From: Dokdonella_A sp963775445 | Lineage (GTDB): Bacteria > Pseudomonadota > Gammaproteobacteria > Xanthomonadales > Rhodanobacteraceae | Assembly: GCA_963775445.1 (NCBI GenBank) | Contig: CAVZIT010000004.1 | Coordinates: forward strand, 248,001-312,000 | Direction: 5' to 3' | DNA: 64,000 nucleotides | Shown here: piece after piece, positions 26,649-36,577 of the stretch | Numbering within the stretch: position 1 is the first letter of the stretch | Layout: every line of letters starts with the position of its first letter | Notes under the pieces: generated by a model | Seen by the model: the letters and a program-made list of their open reading frames with translations, nothing else | Databases searched by the model: none | Told to the model about the DNA's origin: nothing | Program-made: the position numbers and the translations under genes

Positions 26649-27512
26649 ATGAACGACGATACGACCGCCGCTCCGCCCGAATCCGAGTTGCGCAACTGGC
26701 TGCTGCACCGGCTTTCAGAAACCGGGGCGCAAGCGTTCGAGCAACGCGTGCTGATCGAGGACGAGTTCGCCAGTCGTGTCGAGGAAGCCGAGTACGACCT
26801 TGTCGATGATTACGCGAACGATCGGCTCGACGATTCGGATCGCAGCGCTGTGGAAAATTATCTGCTTGCAACCGCTGCGAGCCGCGAACGCCTGTGGAGC
26901 GCCCGCGCTCTCGCGCAATTGCGCGCAGCAGGGCAAAAATCGCTACCCGACTTAACTCAATCGGTAGCGAAACGCGATGCGCGGAAGGCGTCTCGTTTTG
27001 CGCGGGCTTCGCGAACGCCGCAATCGCAGCGTGACTCACGTCATCGCTGGCGTCGTCATGTCGCGGCCTTCGGCGCAATTGCCGCGCTCGCCGTCGTCGT
27101 CCTGGTTCTCGGTGTACGCGTCGAGCGTGACCGGATGGGCGCGCCGGCCATGATCTCGCTGGCGGCCCCGTCAAGCGACATCGTCAACCTGACCTTGCTG
27201 GCAAGCACCGAGCGCGGCGCGGACCAGACGCGTCGCCTGACGATCCCTCGCACTGCGACGGCGATCCGGCTGCAACTCGAAATCGAACGTCCCGCGGCGC
27301 AGGCTCGCTACCAACTGACAGTCGCAGACGGGAATCGGATCGTATTCGCGGCACACAATCTCAAAGTACGGCAAGCCGGTCCCTATGCGTTCGTCGAGGC
27401 CATGGCGCCCGCGCATCTGCTGGCGCCGGGTATCCGGCGCATTTCGCTGGCGCAGCAGGGCGGCGAGCAAGCGCTTGCGCAGTGGACGGTCCGCTTGGCA
27501 CGCTCAGACTGA
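26649..27512 (+). CDS. Anti-sigma-factor-like single-pass membrane protein
   Basis: 287 residues with an acidic cytoplasmic N-terminal part (~1-130), one membrane segment (~138-158, FGAIAALAVVVLVLGV) and a ~125-residue periplasmic C-terminal region predicted to be beta-rich. There is no zinc-binding HxxxCxxC motif of the ZAS type. The topology and the position directly after the sigma gene suggest an anti-sigma factor; this is inference, not homology I can name. The ATG at 26649 fits the start of a folded acidic domain (ESELRNWLLHRLSETGAQAF), while the frame upstream overlaps the sigma gene without sense. Confidence 0.7.
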   Translation: MNDDTTAAPPESELRNWLLHRLSETGAQAFEQRVLIEDEFASRVEEAEYDLVDDYANDRLDDSDRSAVENYLLATAASRERLWSARALAQLRAAGQKSLPDLTQSVAKRDARKASRFARASRTPQSQRDSRHRWRRHVAAFGAIAALAVVVLVLGVRVERDRMGAPAMISLAAPSSDIVNLTLLASTERGADQTRRLTIPRTATAIRLQLEIERPAAQARYQLTVADGNRIVFAAHNLKVRQAGPYAFVEAMAPAHLLAPGIRRISLAQQGGEQALAQWTVRLARSD

Positions 27513-27692
27513 CGGGCGGCTGCGCAGCGTCACCGAGGTTGAACCATCACGCATTCGCGTGATGTATTTCGCATTTTCATCACTCCTGTTTGAACAGCGA
27601 TCTTGTCGCGCACGGCGCCAGTTGCCGTCTGCGGGGTCAGCGCTGCGGTCGCGGCTGTGCGGCCACGCCACTTTGTCAGGAGGAATGTAGCC

Positions 27693-30600
27693 ATGGGAAA
27701 CGAGTCTGGTCGTACTCGGCGTTGCGAATCCGCTACCGGAACCGTTGGATGGGGCTATTGGCTCGGGAGGTTGTTGCTTGCCGTTTGCCTGCTTGCTCCC
27801 GTAATTGGACTGGCGCAGCCGGATGGCGGTGGGGGCACTTCAGGCGTGCGACTCGCCAACCACGTGCTGCCCGCACTGGCCGACGCGACGCCCCTGGCGC
27901 CGGGTTCGCTCGCCCGGGACGGACTGGTCGCCACCGAGCAGGAGCAGCCACTCAGCTTGACCCTCGTTCTCGCACGCGACGACGAGGCGGGATTCCAGCA
28001 ATACCTGCACGATGTCTACGATCCGCAATCGCCGATCTTCCGTCAGTTCCTGAGTCAGGCGGATGTCGCCGCGCGCTTCGGTCCGTCCGCGGACGACTAC
28101 CAGCAGGTTCTAAGTTATCTGCAATCACAGGGATTCCAGCTCACCGAGGGCTCGGCCAATCGCCTGACTTTGACGGTGAGTGGCACGCGCGCTCAAGCCG
28201 ACAGCGCCTTCGACGTGGACATCACCGACTTCCACATCGGCAACAGGACGTTCTATGCAAACAACCGCGACCCCGCGTTGCCTTCGGTCATTGCCCCTCG
28301 TGTAGAGTCGATTACCGGTCTTTCCAATCTGGCCACACCCCAGCCGGATATTGCTCTGGTCATGGCATTTTGCGAATTAAACTCGAAAATCATCTTTACG
28401 GCAGATGGCTACACGCCACCGACCTCACAGCAGTTGTACCAGGAATGCCTGAGCGATTTGGCCGGCGTGGCCGCCTATTTCGGGAACGGTTTCGGCGGTT
28501 TCAGCGGCTCTGCTGCCGCGCTTTCTCCCGCCTCCGCGAATAACCCTGTCGAATCGGAATCGCTGCCGGATACGTTGCCCCCATGGTTGCAATTCGATGG
28601 CACCGGGCAACGCGTCGGGCTGCTCGAGTTCGATGCGTTCCAGATGGGAGACATCTCCGACTACCTTGCGCTGATCGGCAATCCTGCCAGCCAATTGAGT
28701 CAACTCAGTACTGTTTCGGTAAACGGCGGTACCACGCCCGGCGCGGGCGAGAGCGAAGTGCTGCTCGACATAGACACCATCCTGACCGGTGCCCCCGGTG
28801 CCGACGTCGTCGTGTATGAAGGCTCGGTTGCGAATGCAAGCTACCAGCAGATGTTCAACGCGATGATCGGCGGCGGCGTCACGATCATCAGCAACAGTTG
28901 GAGCTCCTGCGAGGATCAGACCACGCTCGCGGACGCCAGCAGCATCGACGCGGTCCTGCAGGCGGCTGCCGCATCCGGCATCACCGTGTTCAACGGCAGC
29001 GGCGACAGCGGAAGTACGTGCCTCGACGGCGGAGCGAACACGATCGGCGTACCGGCCGATTCGCCCAGTGCGACCGCCGTGGGTGGAACCACGTTGACTG
29101 TCGGATCGGGCAGTACCTATGTCAGTGAGACCTGGTGGAACGGCGCCAATTCCACGCCGCAGACCGGTCAAGGTGGTTTCGGTGTCAGCCGCTTCTTCGC
29201 ACGTCCGGCGTACCAGGACGGATACAGCTCGGCTGCGACGCGCTCGATTCCCGACGTCGCGATCAATGCAGATCCTGCAACCGGCATCGTATTGTGCGAG
29301 CAGAGCGCCGGCGGTTGTCCGACTGGACTTCTCTACGGCGGCACCAGCTATGCCGCGCCGCTTTGGGCGGCGCTTGATGCACGTCTGAACCAGGCGCAGG
29401 GCCACAACCTCGGGTCACTGAACCAGCTGATCTATCCGCTCGGCAACACGTCCGCATTTCACGGTGCCACATCGATGGGCACCAACTTTGCGCATGTTGG
29501 TCTCGGGTCTCCCAACGTCAACGCAATGCACCTTCTACTCGCCGGCCAGACAACCGGACCGGTGAGCCCGACAGCCTCGAGCGTGTCAACTTATCTAAGC
29601 CCAGCGATTGCATTTGCGCCGGGATTCTCGGGCGTGCCCGATGACGGCACCTCGCAGGCAGGCGTCGTCGTGACCCTGCGCGACAGCGACGGCAATATCA
29701 TCGGCGGCAAAACCGTCGCACTGACCGCCGGCGCCGGGAGCCACGCGCTGATCTCGCCATCAAGCGCTGTCTCGGATACGGCCAACGGCGCCGCCGTGTT
29801 CACGGTGTCGGATTCCATACCGGAGAGGCTGTCGCTGACGGCCAGCGACACCAGCGACAATGTGACGCTGACACAAGCCACAAATGTGGCTTTCGGAGTG
29901 TCGTCCGCAGGGAGCGGCAGCATTATTGCGTTCACCGACGCGGTCGTTGCCGATGGCACCAGTACCGACACGATCACCGTGACGCTTGCGGACGGGATGG
30001 GCCGCCCGACCCCTGGCAAGCTCGTCGCGCTCGCGCAGACCGGCAACTCGGTGATCTCGGCACCGAGCCCGAGTGTGACGAATGGCAACGGCGAAATCGT
30101 GTTCACCGTGACCGATACCGTGCAGGAAACCATCACCTACACCGCGACAGATGTCACCGACGGCGACTTGCCGGTGCCCGGTTCGGCCCTGGTCAACTTC
30201 AGCTTCGGCGGTGGCGACAACTGCGGCATCACCAATCTTGGCAATCCCGATATCAGCGCGGGCCCCGGTTATGCCATCACGCCGTTCGCGACCGGCTTCG
30301 TCCCGCTGATCACGAATTTTGGGGGTCTCAACGACGGTTGTCGCGGCGCCTCCGGGCTGGCATTCGATGCCCTCGGCAACCTGTACGTGTCCGATCTTCA
30401 TTCGGGCAATATCTACAAGTTCGGACCGGCCGGCGGCGCCGTGGGTCCGGATACCCTGATCACGCCGACGCCGCTTGGGCCCGGGCCTCGAGGACCTGAC
30501 GTTCGGTCTGGACGGCAAACTCTACGGCTCGCAGAACGCGACGACCGGCAATTTCTTCACCGGCGCGGTCATCGAAATCAATCCGGTCACAGGCGCTCTG

Positions 30601-31827
30601 GTGAGGACGGTTGCTCCCTCGATCACGTGTGCGAGCTTCGTCAAGACCGATCCGGCCAGTGGCGATCTGTTCGTCAATGATTCCTGCGCCGGCGGTGGGT
30701 CCGAGAATGGCTCGATCTGGCGCATCTCCGATCCGGGAAGCGCGACGCCGACGACATCGGTCTACGCCGCGACCCCCGGCGTGAATGGCAGCCTGTCGTT
30801 TGCGCCCGGCGGAACGCTGTACATGCTGAGCTACCGCGACAATGGCGGAGCAGCCGGCGTCGTGTCCGTTGCCGGAACCGCGAGCGGAAACCCGGGCCAG
30901 ATCACCGTCCTGCCCGGCATCACCGCACCGGATCTGGGAATCGCCGCGATCGGCTCGCAAGGCAACGGTGATGCGCAGGCGATCGCACTCGCCACCAGTC
31001 CTCCGAATCCCCCCGACCTTCCCCTCGGCATCCACAGCTACGACATCACCACCGATCCGGTCACGACGACCGGACTGCAGCTCCAGAATGGCTACGCCAA
31101 CGTGCAGGTCATCGGCCCCGATGGCTGCATGTACGTGAGCATGAACGTGGCGGTGTACAAGGTCACCAACGCCGATGGAAGTTGTCCGCTCGCTGTGGCC
31201 AATCCACTGATTGCGCTCAGTCCGCCGTTTGTTTCGCCCACCCAGGGAAGCGAGCAGACGTTCACCGCAAGTTTCCACAACGTGAGCGTGCCAGCGGGAA
31301 CGCCGGTGCAGTTCCAGATCAGCGGAGCGAATGCGCAGCTGATACAGACCAACACGGATGCGGACGGTACGGCGACGCTGACCTATTCGGGAGTCAACGC
31401 GGGCACCGACACGGTTGTGGCCATTGCAACCGCGAACAGCGCAACGCTGACATCCAATCCCGCGCGAGTGACCTGGAATGCGGGTGCGCATACGACGTTC
31501 CTCAATCTCAATGCGACGCCCGCCGGTGGATTTGCCGGCAGGCCGGTCAGCTTGACGGCAACCTTGCTCGATGTGTCGGTGACGCCGAATGTGCCGGTAT
31601 CGGGCGCGACGATCGGGTTTGCAGTCGATGGCCAGTCGTGCAACGGTGTGACCGCCGGCAATGGTGTCGCAAGTTGCACCTTGACCGTGCCGGATGTCGG
31701 CGCGTTCACGTTGACGGTGACATACGGTGGCGGCGGCAATTTCCTGCCGGCCGCGGCTTCGGAGGTTTTCTCGACCGCGTTGCTCAGCGATGTGATCTTC
31801 GCCAACGGGTTCGAGCTATCGCCCTAG
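27693..31827 (+). pseudogene. Secreted sedolisin (S53) protease with Ig-like and propeller domains, frame broken once
   Basis: Serine-carboxyl protease. The ATG at 27693 follows AGGAGG at 27678-27683. Parts: signal peptide (~20-42, LLLAVCLLAPVIGLAQ), Pro-kumamolisin activation domain (~55-200), peptidase domain with E355 and D359 (SEVLLD) and S552 (GGTSYAAP), two Big_1-type Ig-like domains (~630-870), a beta-propeller-like region, Ig-like domains, and the tail SDVIFANGFELSP. The frame breaks at 30476-30487 in a GGGCCCGGGCC-type run; without one base the reading continues in the propeller and gives ~1377 residues. As written, the first product stops at 30680 without tail, and a TTG at 30475 opens the second frame. 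The G/C run suggests a consensus error. It follows the anti-sigma-like gene by 180 bp. Confidence 0.85.
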
Positions 31828-31911
31828 AGATACCTCGAGAGCCGGAAGCGACAGCGCGCGGGTCCGTGTGGCCCGGCGCTGTCGCAGCGAGCGGGACGTT
31901 GGAATGTCCGG

Positions 31912-32749
31912 TCAGCGCGCCCGCACGACGGTTCGCGTCGATGCGCGGCTGTCGAGCACGAGCCAGCGATGCATCGCAATCAGTGCGGCGATGACGCTCA
32001 TCATCGAACTTGGAATCCACAGGATCAGGCCACCGAGATACTGATCGGTTGCGCCACTGATGCCACCGAATACGCGACCGCAAAGCGCATAGATCGGATA
32101 CAGCTCGTCGTGGCTGAACGTGATGTAGGCGCCCAGCAGGATCTGCGGCACGGTGACCGCGACTGCAAGCAACACGCGCACACCGGGCGCGAGTCGCGCC
32201 GGCGGGTGCCGGCGTCGATCCAGTATCAGCCACCAGAACATGAGTCCGTCGAGCGTCATCGACCAGTTCATGACGCGATACCAGCGCGCGTCGAGCATCG
32301 CGACAAAATGGACCGCGGGCCACAGCCAGAGATAAATCAAGTCCGACGAAAAGGACTGCCGCGACAATCGGGTTGAGCAGGAAATCGAGCGACTTGCGAA
32401 TCGGCGGACTGCGTAACAACCGGCCGCCGACGAGGCGCCATCGAAGGGGAAGGCCCGCGCGAAGTACATGCGCCGGACAGGACAATGCGATCAGGAATGG
32501 GCCGAGGTGATGCAGCAGCAAGTGCTGCGCGCGGTGGATGAAGAATTCGTGTTCGGAGTAGTAATCGAGGCGCGTGTGCAGCGCGGCATACAAAAGCCCG
32601 AAACCCAGCCAGAAGCAGAATTGACGCATGGGCGCTTCGTGGCGGCGCGAGCATCCGCGAAAATACACGATCGCCGCCCCTGCGAAGGCCGCCATCACGA
32701 CGCAGGACGGTTCCCACGGAACCCACCAGTCAATAAAATTCGCGAGCAT
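31912..32749 (-). pseudogene. ctaG: caa3-type CtaG cytochrome oxidase assembly protein, frame broken once
   Basis: Polytopic membrane protein of the caa3_CtaG family (Bacillus CtaG type, not Cox11), implicated in copper delivery or assembly of cytochrome oxidase. It begins MLANFIDWWVPWEP at 32749, with the histidine-rich RAQHLLLHHLGPFLIAL motif, and continues after the break as YLWLWPAVHFVAML and GGLILWIPSSMM, the conserved end. The frame change lies near 32337-32352; removing one base gives ~278 residues. It starts 14 bp after the ctaA-ctaB stop on the same strand and is the last gene of the oxidase block. Whether the break is real cannot be decided from the sequence. Confidence 0.8.
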
Positions 32750-32763
32750 CCGCGGGGATCCGC

Positions 32764-34875
32764 TCAGCGTCCAGCCTGCAGCAGGCCGGCAGCGCTCGCC
32801 ATCAGCGGGGGCGCAAGGTAATGATCGATCAGCAGGAACGCGAACAGCGCCATCAGATACACGATCGAGTAGTTGAACACGCGCATCGCAAACATTTCGT
32901 TCGGCGGTTTCATCAGGCGCACCGCGTAATAGAGGAAGCCCGCTCCGAGCGCCATCGCGCCGCCAAAGTAGAACAGACCGCTCATCCCGGTCAGGTACGG
33001 CAGCGCGGTAACGACGACCAGCAGGATCGTGTACAGCAGCACGTGCCAGCGCGTGTATTCGACGCCATGCGTCACCGGCAGCATGGGAACCTGCGCGCGC
33101 GAATAGTCCTCGCGCCGAAAAATGGCGAGCGCCCAGAAATGCGGCGGCGTCCACACGAAGATGATCAGGAACAACAGCAGTGCGTAGGGATGGACATGGC
33201 CCGTTACGGCAGCCCAGCCGAGCACCGGTGGCGCCGCACCGGCCGCGCCACCGATCACGATGTTCTGTGGCGTCGCGCGCTTGAGCCATGCGGTGTAGAC
33301 GATCGCGTATCCGATCAGCGATGCGAACGTGAGCAGCGCCGTCAGCGGATTGACCAGCGCGATCAGAATCGTCATCGACAGCGCGCCGAGCACGACCGCA
33401 AAGGTCAACACCTGCGCCGGTTTGAGCGCTCCGGTCGGCAATGGCCTGCGCGCGGTGCGCGCCATCAGGCGATCGATGTGCTGATCGATCAGGTGATTGA
33501 TCGCGGCGGCCGAAGCTGCGGCGAGCCAGATGCCAATCGTGCCGGCGATCAGGGGTCGCAACGGCACCATGCCCGGCGTCGCGAGGAACATGCCGATCAC
33601 CGCCGTGAACACGATCAGCACGACGACGCGAGGTTTGGTCAGTTCAAGGTATCGACGGAACTCCATGGCGTTCATTCTGCTCGGCGCGATGGAGGACTTG
33701 CACGCGCGACGGAGCCGCTCTCCTTCTCTGCTGCTTCCGGCGACGCGGGCAGTCGGTTGCAGCCGCACCAGCAGCGCGATCAGGGTGAACAGTAGCAGCG
33801 CTGCGCCAGCGTTGTGGGCGGTCGCGACGGCGAGAGGCAACCCGAGTTTCACATTGCCGATGCCGAGCGCGAGCTGCGCGCACAGCAGGACGCATAGCAC
33901 GCAGGCAAATCCGCGCAAACCACGACGCCACAGCAGCGCGACCAGACCAAGCACGCTCGCGAAAACGATGAGCGCGCCAATGCGATGCGTCATCTGGATC
34001 GCGCTGCGTGCCGCCAGATCGAGCACGCCGCCTTCGTAGTTGACGCCGATTTGTCGCCACAGCACGAAACCCTGGTGAAAATCGGTTGGCGGCCACCATT
34101 GGCCAAGACATTTGGGAAAGTCGAAACCGCATGCAAGCGCGGCATAGTTCGAGCTGGTCCAGCCGCCCAATGCGATTTGGCACGCGAGGATGACCAGTGT
34201 CGCGACGACGAACGGCTTGAGGCGATAGGCCGCCAACGTCAGCGGTGGCCCATCGCGTGAGAGTGAAAGTGCCGTATAGGCGAGCAGGCCGAACGTGGTC
34301 ATGCCGCCGAGTAGGTGGCCCATTACCACGATCGGCTTCAACAGCAAGGTCACTGTCCACATGCCGAGCATGGCCTGCAGGATCACGACGGCGAGCGTTG
34401 CGACAGCGATCCGCAAGGGCGTCGCGAAATCAAGCCGTGCGGCGACTACCAGCGGCAATTCGATGGCAATCGCCGCGAAAACACTTGACGCCACGTGTTC
34501 ATGAGCGATGTACAGACCCACACCGATCGCGGCGGCGACGGCGGCTCCGATGATCGCCAGGCGCAGGTTTCGCCGCGGCCACGTGACCAGCAGCGCCAAT
34601 GCCAGCACCAGAATGCCAAGCGATCCGGCGAGCATGCGATGTACCTGTTCGCGCCAGGTCTTGTGCGTTTCGACCGGACGATCCGGAAAGCGCGCGTCGG
34701 CACGCGCGATGTCATGCGGCTGCTCCGGCCACGTGGCCTTGCCGTAGCAGGTCGGCCAATCCGGACACGACAGGCCCGCGTTGGACAGACGCACGAACGC
34801 CCCGAACACGATCACGACGAACGCGAGAGCGGTCGCAAGCCAGGCCAACCTTTGCAGCGCGACATCACGCGTCAT
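32764..34875 (-). CDS. Fused heme A synthase / protoheme IX farnesyltransferase (CtaA-CtaB)
   Basis: One 703-residue open frame holds two consecutive enzymes of heme A synthesis. Residues ~1-370 are CtaA/Cox15, which oxidises the C8 methyl of heme O: GAFVRLSNAGLSCPDWPTCYG, the histidine in WREQVHRMLAGS and QMTHRIGAL are visible. Residues ~395-703 are CtaB/Cox10, which farnesylates protoheme: MEFRRYLELTKPRVV, the NHLIDQHID aspartate motif and PQNIVIGGAAGAAPP. About 25 linker residues (GSSREGERLRRACKSS) join them. In most Xanthomonadales these are separate adjacent genes. A GAAGGAGAG stretch in the linker DNA and the Met at the CtaB start leave room for internal initiation. Both halves are full length with all motifs, making this a functional fusion or a recently lost stop. 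Confidence 0.9.
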   Translation of the reverse strand: MTRDVALQRLAWLATALAFVVIVFGAFVRLSNAGLSCPDWPTCYGKATWPEQPHDIARADARFPDRPVETHKTWREQVHRMLAGSLGILVLALALLVTWPRRNLRLAIIGAAVAAAIGVGLYIAHEHVASSVFAAIAIELPLVVAARLDFATPLRIAVATLAVVILQAMLGMWTVTLLLKPIVVMGHLLGGMTTFGLLAYTALSLSRDGPPLTLAAYRLKPFVVATLVILACQIALGGWTSSNYAALACGFDFPKCLGQWWPPTDFHQGFVLWRQIGVNYEGGVLDLAARSAIQMTHRIGALIVFASVLGLVALLWRRGLRGFACVLCVLLCAQLALGIGNVKLGLPLAVATAHNAGAALLLFTLIALLVRLQPTARVAGSSREGERLRRACKSSIAPSRMNAMEFRRYLELTKPRVVVLIVFTAVIGMFLATPGMVPLRPLIAGTIGIWLAAASAAAINHLIDQHIDRLMARTARRPLPTGALKPAQVLTFAVVLGALSMTILIALVNPLTALLTFASLIGYAIVYTAWLKRATPQNIVIGGAAGAAPPVLGWAAVTGHVHPYALLLFLIIFVWTPPHFWALAIFRREDYSRAQVPMLPVTHGVEYTRWHVLLYTILLVVVTALPYLTGMSGLFYFGGAMALGAGFLYYAVRLMKPPNEMFAMRVFNYSIVYLMALFAFLLIDHYLAPPLMASAAGLLQAGR

Positions 34876-34933
34876 CGCACAGGCTCCGCGGTAATGCGGT
34901 CGGGCGTCGTTGTTCTATCTGCCTGGCGCATCG

Positions 34934-35485
34934 CTATTTCACCACGCGCGCGAGATCCTTGCGCAAACCGCTGCCGTCGTATCCTTCGCCGTAGCGCAGG
35001 ATCAGGAAACCATTCGGATCCACCAGTGCCGCGGCAACCTGATCGGTATCCGGCGCGCGCAGACGGTCGAGGCCGCCGCTTGGGTCCCGTGCGAGCTGCA
35101 GCGGCTGCAGATTGTCGAGAGCCGCACGCGGCAAGTCCTTATCGACCACCAGGACGCGCAGGCGGTCTGCATTCTGGTTCAGCGTCAGGCGTTCCCGCCG
35201 CAACTCGTCGAGCTTGTCGAGGCAGCGGTGCGCGCAGTGCGGACCGGGCAGTCCGAGCAAGGTCCACTGCCAGTCGGGCGGATTCTTCCAGGCAAACCGG
35301 CTGCCATCTTGCAGCTCGAGTCGCGTTGTCTTGAGATCCTGTGCCGGTTCCAGCAACGTTCCGAAATTACGCGTCGCGCGCGGCTGCCAGCCCAGTGCGT
35401 GCAGCAACCACGCCGTCGCAAGCGGGGCGGCGAACAGCAGCACGATGGCGACGAGCGCGAAATGCTTGCGGGTCCGGGGAGTCAT
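34934..35485 (-). CDS. SCO/thioredoxin-like membrane-anchored protein of the oxidase cluster
   Basis: 183 residues. One N-terminal membrane segment (~10-30, FALVAIVLLFAAPLATAWLL) anchors a periplasmic domain. That domain carries LPGPHCAHRCLDKLDEL, a CxxxC spacing like the copper site of SCO proteins (CPDVCP), and ends VDPNGFLILRYGEGYDG, as in thioredoxin-like folds. The third SCO ligand, a histidine near the C-terminus, is not evident, so it may act as a thiol reductant rather than a copper carrier. Its start overlaps the SURF1 stop (35482-35485, ATGA), tying it to oxidase assembly. Usually annotated as hypothetical in related genomes. Confidence 0.75.
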   Translation of the reverse strand: MTPRTRKHFALVAIVLLFAAPLATAWLLHALGWQPRATRNFGTLLEPAQDLKTTRLELQDGSRFAWKNPPDWQWTLLGLPGPHCAHRCLDKLDELRRERLTLNQNADRLRVLVVDKDLPRAALDNLQPLQLARDPSGGLDRLRAPDTDQVAAALVDPNGFLILRYGEGYDGSGLRKDLARVVK

Positions 35486-36207
35486 TGGCGTAGAGCGTCC
35501 GTACGCCAGTGCATGCCGATGAAGATCACCAGTGCGACCAGCGCAAACGTGAACCAGGTAACGGCATAGCCGAAATGGCGCGCAGGCGGAAAAACCTGCG
35601 GACGCCATTCGCGCACGAAGCCCGCACCGGCCACCGGATCGAGCAGGAGGACGCGGCTATCAAGGGGTCGCCCGAAGTCCGCCGCAATTTCATCAAGATC
35701 AAGATAAATCGCGATCTTGGGCCACGCTTTCTGCAGCGGCAGGCGGTTGCCGCCGATACGCAGACCCGACCCCGGTGGCGGCGCGTACAAGCCCTGCAAA
35801 ACCTGCTCGCCGGCCGGCGCTGGCGGGATTTCCGGCAACGCGCCATTGCGCGTTCGCGGAAGGAATCCGCGATTGACCAGCAGCGCCCCACCGTCTTGCG
35901 GGATCAGAACCGAATAGACCATGACCCCCTGATGCCCGTCTCGCACTTTGTCGTCGAGCACGTAACTCCGGCCGGCAACGAAATGGCCGCGCACGCGAAC
36001 ATGCGGATAGATCGCCCCCTCGCCCTGCGCGCGCGCGACAGCGAGCGACACCGCAGGCATGCCGCCGGCGCCCGCAAACGCCGCGAACAGGCGTTGCTTT
36101 TGATGTGCCCGGGCAATCTGCCACGCACCCAGCGCACAGAAGAATGCGACACCGATCAGCGTGATCAGCATCGCGAATGTGCCGGGAGCGTGCCAGCGAC
36201 GCGTCAC
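35482..36207 (-). CDS. SURF1-family cytochrome oxidase biogenesis protein
   Basis: 241 residues with two membrane segments at the ends (~12-30 and ~212-232) flanking a periplasmic domain, the SURF1/Shy1 layout. Motifs: LGAWQIARAHQKQ, VRVRGHF, YSVLIPQDGGALLVNRGF and the C-terminal HFGYAVTWFTFALVALVIF. SURF1 helps insert heme A into subunit I. It is translationally coupled to the SCO-like gene and stands divergent from the DUF2909 gene (starts 77 bp apart). Confidence 0.92.
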   Translation of the reverse strand: MTRRWHAPGTFAMLITLIGVAFFCALGAWQIARAHQKQRLFAAFAGAGGMPAVSLAVARAQGEGAIYPHVRVRGHFVAGRSYVLDDKVRDGHQGVMVYSVLIPQDGGALLVNRGFLPRTRNGALPEIPPAPAGEQVLQGLYAPPPGSGLRIGGNRLPLQKAWPKIAIYLDLDEIAADFGRPLDSRVLLLDPVAGAGFVREWRPQVFPPARHFGYAVTWFTFALVALVIFIGMHWRTDALRQ

Positions 36208-36284
36208 GGAGCCGCGATGCCGGAATGAGGCGCTACACTATGCGTCACGACCGGCCGCCACTGGAACGGAACGGAACGGCATCC

Positions 36285-36494
36285 ATGCTCGGCAAGATAC
36301 TGATCATCGTTTTTTTTGTGGCGATCATCTACAACCTTGGCGCGGGTTTGTATTTCATGATGACCGACAAGGGCGAAACCGATCGCACCCTGCGCGCACT
36401 GACGCGCCGCATCGGATTGTCCGTGCTGCTGATTATCCTGGTCATCATCGGCATCTGGACCGGCATCATCCGGCCGCACGGCATCGGCCACTGA
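36285..36494 (+). CDS. DUF2909 twin-transmembrane protein
   Basis: 69 residues with two hydrophobic segments (KILIIVFFVAIIYNLGAGLY and LSVLLIILVIIGIWTGII) separated by a short charged loop (MTDKGETDRTLRALTRR). This is the DUF2909 pattern seen beside SURF1 in gammaproteobacterial oxidase clusters; its role is unknown. It is the only plus-strand gene inside the minus-strand oxidase block, divergent from SURF1 and convergent with coxC. Confidence 0.9.
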   Translation: MLGKILIIVFFVAIIYNLGAGLYFMMTDKGETDRTLRALTRRIGLSVLLIILVIIGIWTGIIRPHGIGH

Positions 36495-36577
36495 AAACCA
36501 AGAGCCAGTGAGCCAAAGAGCGTTGCGCAAGATGGATTTCTTGACGCGGCCCTTAGACAGCAGCGTTCAGTCGTGCG

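Noticed and set aside
22673..31827. Gasdermin or CRISPR type III-E (Craspase) association for the CHAT gene
   Set aside because: No gasdermin-like, Cas or reverse-transcriptase gene is nearby, and the CHAT protein has a signal peptide.
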